Assembly (NCBI GenBank): GCA_021014325.1
Contig: CM037471.1
Span: 23,332,818 to 23,396,817 of the forward strand
Direction of reading: 5' to 3'
DNA from: Plazaster borealis
Taxonomy: Eukaryota > Echinodermata > Asteroidea > Forcipulatida > Labidiasteridae
DNA: 64,000 nt
Part shown: piece by piece, positions 10,265 to 21,881 of the stretch
How the letters are laid out: each line of letters opens with the position of its first letter
Position numbering within the stretch: the first letter of the stretch is position 1
Notes under the pieces: model-generated
The model's database searches: none
What the model saw: the letters and a program-made list of their open reading frames with translations, nothing else
What the model was told of the DNA's origin: nothing
Position numbers and translations under genes: made by a program

Positions 10265-13200
10265 ATGGAAGGAGTGCTTTTCAAGTGGACAAACTATTTG
10301 GCTGGTTAGTATTAATGTATAATATGTATCAATAAACCGGCTTCAAACTGGAAGTCAATTAATCATGTTGAATGACACTCTTGACTATTTTTTTAGTTTT
10401 ACCTAAAAAGTCAAGCATGTCAAAAGGTATGGTAGCCCTAGCCCCATTAATAGTGCCAATTCTCTGGACTTCCTCCGATCCTTGGCCCTACGCCCACGTA
10501 CCTCCAGGAGGTGACATTTGTTTTCGAAAAGAAACGCACGTTTTTATGCCGAGATTTTTTCCCCAGTTGTCACTTATTGTAGCTCATTTGTGGACAGCAC
10601 ATTAATTCGAAAAAGAGCTCACTCGTTTTGGTGTAATTTATGAAAAAAATCGGCGGCGTTACTGACACGGTTTGACTGCCCGGCTTCCGCGATTTTGCTT
10701 ATGCGCTATGGTCTTGGTGCAAGACGTTTCTCGTTTACCTTTCACGCACAGCGCGGCCGATGACCCGCTCATTCAACTCGCCAATAGCGCGCGCCACGAA
10801 CACCTGACTTTAGCCCACGAACCGCCACCGCGCTATTGGCGAGTTGAATGAGCGGGTCGTCGGCCGCGCTGTGCGTGAAAGGTAAACGAGAAACGTCTTG
10901 CACCAAGACCATAGCGCATAAGCAAAATCGCGGAAGCCGGGCAGTCAAACCGTGTCAGTAACGCCGCCGATTTTCTTCATAAATTACACCAAAACGAGTG
11001 AGCTCTTTTTCGAATTAATGTGCTGTCCACAAATGAGCTACAATAAGTGACAACTGGAGGAAAAATCTCGGCATAAAAACGCGAGTTTCTTTTCGAAAAC
11101 AAATGTCACCTCCTGGAGGTACGTGGGCGTAGGGCCAAGGATCGGAGGAAGTCCAGAGAATTGGCACTATTAATGGGGCTATGGTAGCCCCATTAATAGT
11201 GCCAAATTCTCTGGACTTCCTCCGATCCTTGGCCCTACGCCCACGTACCTCCAGGAGGTGACATTTGTTTTCGAAAAGAAACTCACATTTTTATGCCGAG
11301 ATTTTTTCCCCAGTTGTCACTTATTGTAGCTCATTTGTGGACAGCACATTAATTCGAAATAGAGCTTGCTCTTTTTGGTGTAATTTATGAAGAAAATCGG
11401 CGGCGTTACTGACACAGTTTGACTGCCCGGCATCCGCGATTTTGCTAATGCGCTATGGTCTTGGTGCAAGACGTTTCTCGTTTACCTTCTACGCACAGCG
11501 CCGACGACCCGCTCATTCAACTCGCCAATAGCGCGGGGCGGTTCGTGGGCTAAAGTCAGGTGTTCGTGGCGCGCTATTGGCGAGTTGAATGAGCGGGTCG
11601 TCGGCCGCGCTGTGCGTGAAAGGTAAACGAGAAACGTCTTGCACCAAGACCATAGCGCATTAGCAAAATCGCGGATGCCGGGCAGTCAAACCGTGTCAGT
11701 AACGCCGCCGATTTTCTTCATAAATTACACCAAAAAGAGCAAGCTCTTTTTCGAATTAATGTGCTGTCCACAAATGAGCTACAATAAGTGACAACTGGGG
11801 AAAAAATCTCGGCATAAAACGTGAGTTTCTTTTCGAAAACAAATGTCACCTCCTGGAGGTACGTGGGCGTAGGGCCAAGGATCGGAGGAAGTCCAGAGAA
11901 TTTGGCACTATTAATGGGGCTAAAGGTATGGTAGACCTCCCCGAGGCTAAAGAACATGGGGTTCGTTCCGCTATCGTCTCCGATACCCCCAATGTGCCAG
12001 AGTCTTCAGTATTGAAGTTGGCACAGAACCTGCAAGAAGAAGAAGAAGTCTCGTGGAGACGACAGCGGAACGAACCTCATTCATAGTCATAGTTCTACCT
12101 AGGAGTAGGACTAGGAGTAAGGTATACTGTAGGCTGTAAAGTGTGTTATGAGTAACTGGGGTGCTGCTGTACTCCCTTTTTTTTTAAGGGAGTACAGCAC
12201 CCCAGTTACTGGGTCTACTAAAGGGGGTTGTCACCTTGGTAAATCTATTCTGTCTCTCAACTCAGCAGTCTCCAGTCAAAGACTCAAAAACATGGAATTC
12301 AATTTCAATGTCACACTAAGACTAAGAGGAATATATTTATTGGTGATTTTGACATCATGAGTTAAACAATTATATCGGATATCAACTCGGGCAAGAAATT
12401 GTTTGTATCTGACTGGCACCTTTTCACTTGTTTAATTAATAGCCCAACTTGTGTGGCCAAGCTCTGAATCAGCTTGGCCACACAAGTGGGGCTAACTTGT
12501 TTAAACGACTAGAAACATAATCTTTCTTTAGATTGATTTATTTTGTTTATATTGTATAATGTAATTAAGATATTGTTTTTGGTCAAAATGATAAAGAGAG
12601 TGTAACTTCCTAGTATAATTGTGTGATTCAAAGAATGTTCTTATTAATTTTTGTGATAACCCCCCCCCCCCCCGCCCTGGAAATAGCGTGGATTCCAAAT
12701 TGGAGCGTTTGATTGATAAGCAGGAGGCATTCCACTGAGCTACGCAACAATTGTTGAACATCCCTGAAATTTAATTTGTTACTTCATGTTTTCTACTCGT
12801 GTATGCCTCAAAGAGGGTGCTGTAAGATTTGCCAGCTGAAATAGCATTTAGTAAAACTTTAAAATCGGTACCGGCAATATATCCACTATCTTTATTTTAT
12901 AGTTAATATCTTGTCTTGCAGGGTGGCAGCTGAGATGGTTTGTTCTCGACAAAGGCATCCTGGCATATTACAAATCCCAAGACGAAGTTCATCTCGGCAG
13001 TAAAGGATCAGTCAAAATAGCATGCTGTGAAATAATCGGTAATTTTTTCTACCTTTTCTGTGTATATTTCTCAATAGGCCCTCATGTGTTAAACTTTGAC
13101 TAGGGAGTATTGGTGTCAGGAGGAGTTGAGGACTCAGTCTTAACTGCTTGATAATGACTGGGTCGGGGGCTGGCTGGTGTCAATTGACCCTCTATCTAGA

Positions 13201-16200
13201 TCTTTCAATTTTTAACTTTATTGTCATTTGACCCAAACTTTTAGTCAGAATTTTAGTCAGAAGTAAGGAAAATTGGGTGTTCAAATTTGCTGTTAATTTG
13301 TAAATGGGTGTGGGAATCACAGATTTTCTGTAGTTTTACCTTTTACTTGTAAATGAAAGATCAATTAAGGTGTTCAAATTTAAATAAAACAATGTCCAAA
13401 GTACACCCAGACACTCCTTTGGCAAACATGATTCAAGCCGTTGTTGTTGACAAGTCAAGTTTTCTTTATTGCTTCCTCAGTTCATCCGTCCGACATGTGT
13501 CGTCTCGATCTAATCATTCCTAATGAACAGCATTTCTATGTCCGAGGAACATCCCCTGCAGAGAGGCAACAGTGGCTGGTAGCGTTAGGCTCGGCTAAGG
13601 CTTGCCTCACGGATGCCAAGCAGCAACTGAAAGGTAATTTGCACAGCACTTCTTGTAAAGGTTTAGAGGAACAATGTACAGGATGCTTATGTTGACGATT
13701 AAAACTTTTCTCTTCTGAAAAACATTCACGTGAATCTCTCCCTCCAAACTTTTGCTAACATTTTCACCTCACAGGTTTGCCATGAAGAAATTAACACTTC
13801 TACTGTCTGACCAATCAATATAATCCATTTCAGCCGTTGTGAACTCATGTGGTTAATGCATCTGTTGAGCGCAAAGTATATGTATAACACGCAAGTTTTG
13901 AACTGCCGCGGGCAAGTTTTAATTCAAATTTGGGCACGTTCTAGGCGCAAAAGGACGTTCCCGTGGGCACTGCAATCCATTGGACCGCCCGAACGCTTCG
14001 CTGGACCGCATCATTGTGCTGAGGTACGGGAGCAATCCTACATGAGTGAATACGCGAATTAGTATTTTGAACGTTCCAATGAAATGTTCCGGCAGTCCAA
14101 TGGAACTGTCCATGAGCACGCGCTGGAACACTTATTCGATCCAATCAGAACACTCCTACCATTCTGACTTTGGAGACTTTTGAGAAAAATAACGTACCTA
14201 CAAAATACAGAGAATTCATGTTAAATACTCAAATTTAAATATTACTTTGTGTTTGGCATTTGCTTTCATTAAACTTCTCTATTTTTTATTACTCTAGACA
14301 TGTAAAAATAATTTATCAACAAAATAATACTTGTTATAAAGTTGGTTCTGGTTTCAGTCATCCAGACAAATTGTGCTGTAATTGCTGAGAAAATTTCATT
14401 TGAACCATGTCTAGTCTAACAAGGTACAATGAGCAGAGAAGAAGCTACTCTATAATTAAGGACAAGATGTTTTTCATCAAAGTTCTTAAAACAACCCACA
14501 AATGACCTTGACTTTATTTCCATTAATACTATTAAAACAAAAATTCCATAGAATCTCAATCAATGAAACTTTTAAGTGTTAGTGTAAGCTTTTCTGACAA
14601 CTAAAATTTACTTGAAAATTTTTACAATTTGTTGAAAAACAGACAAGACAGAAGAAACGCTGAAAGCCAAGATGTCTGAACTGCGTCTGTACTGCGATAC
14701 GTTGATGCAGAGTGTCGCTGCAGTCAAGATGTCTGCCAAGGCGGATGATTCTCCAGATATTGAGGTATGGAAGATTAGGTAGAGACAAAAATAAACCCTT
14801 AAGAGATCATTAGCACTCCACACTCATGTTGTAACTTTTGCTCAAAATACCTTACTGTCAGACAATTGTTCCATCAAGTTCTGGCAACAACCCTGTCTCA
14901 GTGTATTTATTTATTCACATTTGTAATAATAATAATAATAATAATAATGTCATCTTATATAGCGCACGTATCCACCTAAAGTGCTTGAGGCGTTTGAACA
15001 AAGAGAAACACTTTTTAAGACAATTTCTTGAAGTTTTATGTATTATGAGACTCATTTATGTAGCACCTTATAAGGGTTTACTTTGTTCACGTTCTAGAAA
15101 CTCAACGAGTCCACATCCTTACTCTCGGAGACATGTGACACCTTCATTTACACCTTACAAGACTGTATGAAGTTAGTTAATAGCTCCTGTAAGGTACCCT
15201 TTGGCAACAGTACATTAACAGAAACTGTGGTTCCGCCTTCACTACAGCAACAGGTAAATATAATTTCAGATTAGTTTTTGTGTTTTCTGATTAGTTCCTA
15301 TTATTTGTGATATTTTTTTACCCATAAACTGATGTCTATAAAGCAATGTATACTCCCGAGTCCTGTGAACAAAATCCACAGGCATATCACTCGGGTGGGA
15401 TTCGAACCCAAGACCTTTGCCATTTTATTGTCTTACTGTTAGACCTCCTAGCTTGTCTGGTACCTAGAGGCAGGTTGAATCCTATATTTTATCAGTGGAT
15501 ACTGCAACGATTTAATAATTGTTAAATTTGCATCAGGGATAAAGAATATTACTTGTGTTTTTACCCATACACCGATGTGTTTTAAGCACTGTATACTCAG
15601 TACTTTCCCGAGTCCTGTAAAAACAAAAATCCACAGTTATATTACTCGGGTTGGATTCGAACCAACGACCTTTGCCATTAGTTCCTGTCAAGATTTTGTT
15701 AAACTAATTTAATGTATATTTCAGCATATGTTTTTTTGTTTATGTGTAATTATTTTGTGTATTGCGTGTTTGCAAGGAAATTTTCGTCCGGTAGGACCAT
15801 TACACTGAATTGAATTGAATTATATTGTTTTGTTGATTGATTTGTTGATTTTGAAGTAAAGTAAACTTTGTTTCATACTAATTCATTTGAATGACATTTT
15901 GAAATCTATTGAATTTGTTTTTTTCACTTTCCCTGTAGCCTAAAAAATTTGCATCCCGATCTCATTCAGTAGAGGACAGGTGAGAAAATTTGCACTTTCT
16001 TTAAATTTAGTTTAATCCCAAATAATCCATCGCAGGGTTTTACTTGAATTGGATGGATTTGGTACTCTGTACCCCAATGACAAACTATTCTTAGCATAAG
16101 GCCAGGCATTGTGATATAAATATTCACGCTTTTTGTGTGCCAACTTACCCTAGAGTAGAGAGAGCTCCTTTCCTGAACACTTAGAGAGTCGGGCTTAAAA

Positions 16201-19200
16201 CTTAGGAACAAAAAGTTTGGTTCCCTTGTGTAGGTGGGTCTTTGTGAAAGAAAAAAAGGAAAAAACTTCGAAATACTGTTATAACCTTTTGTATTTCTGT
16301 CTGACTTCTAGATACACCCCTCCTCAAAACAAAAGTGGAGTTCAAACGAAATACAAGAACCTCGAAGACATAGCATCCCGACCAAGGCCCCACAGAACAC
16401 GAGCTCCGCCCAACAGACCCCTATCTGCCCCCAACACGCCTACTTCCAGCACACCCCCAATGACGAGTAGAGAGCCTGACGACAATCATGTGACGAATGG
16501 AGGAGAAAACGGCCAATTAAATCACAGCATCCGAGAAGAAGAGGGAACGGAGACGATTCTGGATGTAGCCATGCAACATCCGTCAATGCAAGAGAAACCA
16601 ACAGTTCCTACTTTCTTCTCCAGATGCAATCCGACGTAAGATAAAACTAAAATACTTCCGTGTACTCAATTTGATAGACCCTTCTTTCTGTGGTTCTTGT
16701 GTTTTCTACAGACCTTCAGGGTTCTCCCCTGGATTTTTTTCAAAACTGGGGGCATTCTGGACCCAAAGTTTGGAAGTTTGGACTGAGCACACTGAATTTG
16801 AAACGAGGTCCTTGGAATATGTTTTTTAATTGGTGTTTATCTTTGTATTTAAGAGAGCCCTACAGTGCAATCTGGGGCACTCTAAATGGTTTTATCATTA
16901 TGATTGTTGTGAATTTATCTGAAGGAAAACAAATAAATAAATAAATTATGTGTATCGGCCACAATTTGCACATATCGCCCTACAATTTTCGGTATCGGTT
17001 CGCAATTCGAAGGTATTTGCCTGATACGCTAGCTTGTGCATGGGGACAACCTCGGACCATGTAACCTATGACATCACATGTTTTCAATAGAGTCTAGAAT
17101 TGAACAATAAATTTTGATTTCTTTTTTCTAGGTTTGGTTCAGTTTGTGATACTTCTGATGGTAGCCTCAAGACAGACATATTTCTGGATGCCTGTGCGCA
17201 AATTGTTGATTTATTTGGTGAGTTGCTTTAGTTTTTCAAGAATTCACCTTAATTGACTGTGTGAGGGCATATGCGAACCGAATTCCTTTGATGCAAAACA
17301 AGTAAACAAAATCTTTGTTTCCTTCTTTCATTGTTGTTATTATTTTTTGTTAATGTATATCTTGCCATTGATAGAAGATAACAACATACACTACAGTCAG
17401 TTAAAATAAAGATGACACTGTAATTGTGATAAGAAATTTCACTTTTAAAAAGTGCCCGCATGTGGCCAAAAATAAGGTCAATGGATGCCACTAAAATATT
17501 ATTCTCAAGAGGTATCATACATGGGGCATACTGTATATCTTTAAAAAGAGGCAAGGGATACAACAGATACCCAGGAATGTAACAGGTAAGTTGACTGTGT
17601 ATCGTAAATGTTTACCTATTTTTAGCAACAATCTTGAACTTGTGCACCATTATTCCCCTACTCGGACTTTACGTTCATCTCAACAGTCATTGCTTACCAC
17701 AACTACAAGAGCTTCTTTCATTTTTTATGGTCAAAGATCATTTTCTTATGCTCCATATCTTTGGAATAGTCTTCCTGTGCATATTCACCAGGCTAGTTCT
17801 GTTTTAAGTCTCTGTTAAAAACTCATTTGTTTGAAGCTGCTTATTTGTAATCTGCTTACTTGTAATGTATCTTTCACTCCCTGTATGTTCTCTTTATGCT
17901 TTTGCATTAGGCGCTTTACAAATGTCTCTATTATTATTATTATTTATTAACAAATGTTACATTTTACGTAATTTAGTGGAGTGTCCTGGCTGAGTGGTCT
18001 AGGGCACCATACTCAATTATCTGGTGTTGTCTTGAGTGGTGGTCCCGGTCAAGGCACTTGTGTCCTTGAGTAAAAACACTTAAACATAATTGCTTCATCC
18101 TACGGATGGGACGTAAAGCCGTAGATCCTGTGTATTGTGTTACGCACGTTAAAGAACCCAGTGCACTTGCCATTAAAGGAAAGGTCATAGATTGGTTTTT
18201 GTCATGTCATGCTGGTTTATAGGCAAAATTATCAAGACCTCTTGACCTTACCTTACCTTTAAAGAAGGGGTTTGCCCTGACGCTTCAGGCATGGTTGACT
18301 GCACATTCAAAGTATCATTTTTGATCACACTATCATATAAATAGGTCTCATAATTCAAATTTTCCTTCCTTGCCATCATGGCGGTAATTTATTGAATTTT
18401 TCACCTCAATGGTGACATTTCTCAATAGATATGATGGGCTCCTCGGCATTCACACCAGTCAAGATGGACATGAACGGTAACATTAAGGTAAACATCTGCT
18501 GCCTTCACTTCATTAAACCTTTACTTCATATAAGTGACCCTTTACCATTTGGCAACTTTAGTCGACTGCACTCAAACCCTCTCTAGTCAACTACACTCAT
18601 ACCCCCTCTTCCTTACCATTGGTGACTTTAGTCAACTGCACTCATACCCCCTCTTCCTTACCGTAGGTGACTTTAGTCAACTGCACTCATACCTCCTCTT
18701 CCTTACCATAGGTGACTTTAGTCAACTGCACTCATACCCCCTCTTCTTTACCATAGGTGACTTTAGTTGTCTGCAGTCATACCCCCTCTTCCTTAACATA
18801 GGTGACTTTAGTCAACTGCACTCATACCCCTCTTCCTTAATACCATAGGTGACTTTAGTCAACTACTCTCTGATGGTTTTGTTATGTAACAAATATATTA
18901 CTATCTCGTTATGACAGCATTGAAGTTAATTTAATTTAGTTAAGGTCTATTGAATTATAGCTTACAATTGTTACAAAATAGTAGATTTTATAGTTGAATG
19001 AGTTTAAATTAATCCTACAAGAGTGTTGTAATGTACATTACCTAAACAAAAGTGTTTCTGCAAAGGATTTTTTGTTCTTCTTTTCTTTCTTTTTGGCATA
19101 TGTTCCAATAACTCCTTTGGAGGGAGTTCCTGATTCAAGAGTACTTAATTATTGACAAATTACACTCTTTTTCACTTTTCCTGTGAAGAAATTAAGGCAG

Positions 19201-21881
19201 AAGTATTCAACGGATCCATCAGCTTTCCCATCTCTCCAAACCATTGTCCAACAAGAAATACGGAGTAACGCTCATCACCTCAGGAACTCGGCAACAGATG
19301 CTCTTATGTGGCTCCGAAGGTAATTGCTTTAAAAAAATTCAATTTATGTATGATAACTTTACTTCACAAAGTGAAATAGACTACGAGGCCAGGGTGTTTT
19401 GTGCGATACTTCATGGAGGCAACAGAGGCAATTGCCTCCATGCCCCCTGGTCATTGCTGTGGTGCCCCTCGCAGGCCTAATACTTCATGGAGGCAACAGA
19501 GGCAATTACCTCCATGCCCCCTGGTCATTGCCTTGGTGCCCTTTGCAGGCCTGATACTTCATGGAGGCAACAGAGGCAATTACCTCCATGCCCCCTGGTC
19601 ATTGCCTTGGTGCCCCTTGCAGGCCTGATACTTCATCGAGGCAACAGAGGCAATTACCTCCATGCCCCCTGGTCATTGCCTTGCTGTCCCTTGCAGGCCT
19701 AATACTTCATGGAGGCAACAGAGGTAATTGCCTCCATGCCCCTGGTCATTGCCTTGGTGCCCCTTGCAGGCCTGATACTTCGAGGCAACAGAGGCAATTG
19801 CCTCCATGCCCCCTGGTCATTGCCTTGGTGCCCCTTGCAGGCGTGATACTTCATCGAGGCAACAGAGGCAATTGCCTCCATGCCCCTGGTCATTGCCTTG
19901 GTGCCCCTTGCAGGCCTGATACTTCATCGAGGCAACAGAGGCAATTACCTCCATGCCCCCTGGTCATTGCCTTGGTGCCCCTCGCAGGCCTAATACTTCA
20001 TGGAGGCAACAGAGGCAATTGCCTCCATGCCCCCTGGTCATTGCCTTGGTGCCCCTTGCAGGCCTGATACTTCATGGAGGCAACAGAGGTAATTGCCTCC
20101 ATGCCCCTGGTCATTGCCCTGGTGCCCCTTGCAGGCCTGATACTTCATGGAGGCAACAGAGGTAATTGCCTCCATGCCCCTGGTCATTGCCCTGGTGCCC
20201 CTTGCAGGCCTGATACTTCATGGAGGCAACAGAGGCAATTGGTGCCCCTGGTCATTGCCTCGTTGACCTTTGATATGTTCCCGTAGAAATTTATGTCTCC
20301 CTGAAAGTATCTCAAAGCGATCAAAGTAGTCTCTCAAACTTAATTTCAGGGCGCTGGAGTTTATTCGAGAATTTCTTGTGGAGATTGAGAAAGGGGAGAA
20401 GAATTTGACTACGGCGGGAACAGCCGCTTACAAACGATCCCTGCATAAGTACCATGGCTGGGTTGTGCAGGGCGTTTTCTCGGTAAGTAACCCCCTCAAG
20501 GGTTCATTTCACTGGTTCTCATAACGGCAGGGATTTATGAGCATCCACTCTGTTTTTGTATACACCTAATCGAAGTACAGGACCCTCGCACAGGCCGCGA
20601 TCGCTGAGGTCAAACAACGGAAATGTCCATGTGTTTGCGTGTTGTGCACAACTCTTGGTCAATTATGGGTCTTCTTGTTGTGGCCGCGAGCAGTCAAACA
20701 CACTGGACTCAAGCTCTAGTGATTCTGATCAGCAGAGTGTTGGTTCGAGTCCAGGTCGTGACACTTGTGTCCTTAATAAAGACACTTAAACCATTATTGC
20801 TTCATCCTTTCGGATGGGACGTAAAGCTGTAGTTCTTGTGTGTTGTGTAATGTATGTAAACATAACCGATTCACCTATTGTTAAGAGAAGGGGTTCGCCC
20901 CAGTTTATTATAGTTTGGTTGGCTGCAAATTGTGCCACAGCACCTTGTAAACCATTACATGGTGCTATGTAAATAAATGGGTCTTGTTTTTCAAACATAG
21001 CTCTGCATACCTTGCAGGAAAAAATAATGAGCGCTTTGGGATGCCCTCAGGTGAGATAAAGAGCTATATGAGACCTACGTATTATTATTCCTTTGACCTC
21101 AGTGAGGGCAGTGTTTGCGCTTGTGTCATCATTTGAATAATCAAACTTAGTCAATGTATTTAAAAGTTATTATACAGCATTTGGTTTTGGATAGAATGCT
21201 GCACGTATACAAACATGTAGTTCCTTAAAAATACTTTTAAATCTCAACTCAAAACTGAATTTGATGTCCCTAGCCTTATCTTGCTCATTGTAATTGCATT
21301 TTCATTTTCATTTTCCATGTATGTATTTGTAAGTTTTTGTATAGGTATTTTGTATTGTATTTTTGTTGGCGCCTTGAGCACTCTAAGGGTTGATATGTGC
21401 GCATTAGAAGTTTGTTATTATTATTATTATTTCATTTTATCACAGCATGTAAAAGAAAGATAAACATTTTCCTTTGTGCCGGTAACTCCTCTAGTCAGCC
21501 TACATCCATCTTAGATCTCAAGAATCCTTGCTGTTCCCAAAAGCGCCGCCTTCTGTAACAGATCTACCCTCACATTATTATCATTATTTTTATCATTATT
21601 ATTATTTTCAACCCTGTATGAGCAAGAAAATCATTCCATCCTGTTTTAAATTGGACCATCTTACACAAGATTATTATTATCTCCAGCTCGCAGTCCGTGC
21701 AGCGCCATTCTACGAGGATTTCATCAAATGTCTCCTGATCAACCCAGAGGACATGGCAATCGGTGGAGAGAAACAAGTCCTGGAGGATCTCGGGGTAAGC
21801 CTAAAACCATTGGGCACGGTAGTCGATGACCTAAAAAAGTATTACCACAATGAGAATCTGGAGAACCATGCGCAGATATGA
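10265..21881 (+). CDS. PLEKHA8: PLEKHA8/FAPP2: PH domain and glycolipid transfer protein (12 exons, 518 aa)
   Basis: Exons: 10265-10304, 12922-13038, 13481-13633, 14643-14764, 15098-15253, 15939-15979, 16312-16635, 17132-17217, 18429-18487, 19189-19319, 20350-20482, 21687-21881. All junctions are GT/AG and phases close at 518 aa (human FAPP2 is 519). The PH domain (1-95) keeps Lys7, Trp8 and Arg18, the PI4P and membrane-wedge residues of FAPP proteins, and the [16 protein letters not shown] end. The conserved [13 protein letters not shown] block follows, then a low-complexity Pro/Ser/Thr linker (about 197-320). The C-terminal GLTP domain has Asp360, Asn364, Lys367, Trp407 and His445, matching the sugar-binding set of GLTP; Trp407 is at the same number as the residue known to be essential in human FAPP2. 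Known role: PI4P/ARF1-dependent glucosylceramide transfer to the trans-Golgi. Introns 9 and 10 hold large minisatellites, intron 1 a foldback element pair. Confidence 0.97.
10439..11180. mobile_element. Foldback element copy A (long TIRs) in PLEKHA8 intron 1
   Basis: About 370-base terminal inverted repeats begin TAGCCCCATTAATAGTGCC and meet at a short GC-rich centre (about 10796-10830). The DNA is near-palindromic over more than 700 bases. No open frame of a transposase is seen. Copy B follows four bases later. Confidence 0.88.
11185..11922. mobile_element. Foldback element copy B, tandem to copy A
   Basis: Same ends and arms as copy A, but the roughly 45-base centre (about 11535-11575) is in the opposite orientation. 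The 13-base word AAAGGTATGGTAG stands before copy A (10423-10435) and directly after copy B (11922-11934), and ATGGTAG separates the two copies. Confidence 0.88.
11955..12085. repeat. Interrupted inverted repeat
   Basis: GGTTCGTTCCGCTATCGTCTCC near 11961 is mirrored by GGAGACGACAGCGGAACGAACC near 12055-12077, about 75 bases apart. A diverged relative lies at 49384-49432. Probably a short DNA transposon remnant. Confidence 0.6.
12151..12210. repeat. Compact hairpin
   Basis: Left arm 12151-12178 and right arm 12186-12210 (AAGGGAGTACAGCACCCC...) pair almost fully around a T-rich loop; the left arm has one extra CTG. One related half-arm with CCCCAGTTACTG is at about 692-715. Confidence 0.7.
12441..12493. 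repeat. Compact hairpin, 23-base arms
   Basis: Arms 12441-12463 and 12471-12493 differ at one base and enclose a 7-base loop. The ends AGCCC and GGGCT resemble the termini of the foldback family nearby, but the arms are otherwise unrelated. Confidence 0.7.
14925..14948. repeat. (AAT)n microsatellite
   Basis: Eight AAT units in PLEKHA8 intron 4. Confidence 0.8.
15350..15440 (-). repeat. tRNA-derived SINE fragment, copy 1
   Basis: Contains GGGATTCGAACCC, the complement of a tRNA T-arm/B-box, after CCGAGTCCTGTGAACAAAATCCACAGGC. A second copy with the same order is at 15597-15682, in the same intron. Confidence 0.6.
15597..15682 (-). repeat. tRNA-derived SINE fragment, copy 2
   Basis: Shares TTTCCCGAGTCCTGT, ATCCACAG, ACTCGGGTTGGATTCGAACC and GACCTTTGCCATT with copy 1 about 245 bases upstream. 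Confidence 0.6.
17605..17945 (+). mobile_element. LINE 3' remnant (reverse transcriptase C-terminus)
   Basis: The plus-strand frame reads [17 protein letters not shown] and later [19 protein letters not shown], the typical C-terminal tail of CR1/L2-like non-LTR ORF2 proteins. It ends with GCGCTTTACAAATG and an ATT repeat. A 5'-truncated dead copy in PLEKHA8 intron 8. Confidence 0.75.
17985..18245 (+). mobile_element. tRNA-derived SINE
   Basis: Starts with the A-box-like TGGCTGAGTGGTCTAGGGC and contains GACACTTGTGTCC-like, CGGATGGGACGTAAAGCCGT and GTTAAAGAACCCAGTGCAC words. Related copies are at 20677-21090, 44060-44290 (reverse) and 56795-57215. Confidence 0.75.
18573..18862. repeat. Minisatellite, about 45-base unit, about 6.5 copies
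   Basis: The unit is TGACTTTAGTCAACTGCACT followed by CATACCCCCTCTTCCTTACCATAGG. It lies in PLEKHA8 intron 9, 85 bases after the donor. Confidence 0.85.
19398..20258. repeat. Minisatellite, 74-base unit, about 11-12 copies
   Basis: The unit holds GATACTTCATGGAGGCAACA, GAGGCAATTGCCTCCATGCC and CTTGGTGCCCCTTGCAGGCC. A few units are shortened or have TCGAG for TGGAG. GGCAATTGCC is palindromic. It lies in PLEKHA8 intron 10. Open frames through it are a by-product of the repeat. Confidence 0.92.
20677..21090 (+). mobile_element. tRNA-derived SINE with 3' body
   Basis: Has GGCCGCGAGCAGTC, GTTGGTTCGAGTCCAGGTCG (B-box), GACACTTGTGTCCTTAA and CGGATGGGACGTAAAGC in order, then AGAGAAGGGGTTCGCCCC and GCGCTTTGGGATGCCC. 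PLEKHA8 intron 11. Confidence 0.75.
21215..21435 (+). mobile_element. Probable LINE 3' end with (ATT)n tail
   Basis: CCTTAAAAATACTTTTAAATC, a cysteine-poor nonsense stretch and GGCGCCTTGAGCACTCTAAGG precede a TTATT repeat, the pattern of CR1-like 3' ends also seen at 17880-17945 and 49060-49140. Confidence 0.5.

Noticed and set aside
10372..11957. Open frames in both strands at the foldback pair
   Set aside because: They lie inside palindromic arms and repeat in each copy; no known domain is seen.
19401..20286. Overlapping open frames rich in PPGHC and RQLPPCPL words
   Set aside because: They are translations of the 74-base minisatellite. As 74 is not a multiple of three, all three frames stay open in turn; no independent gene is implied.
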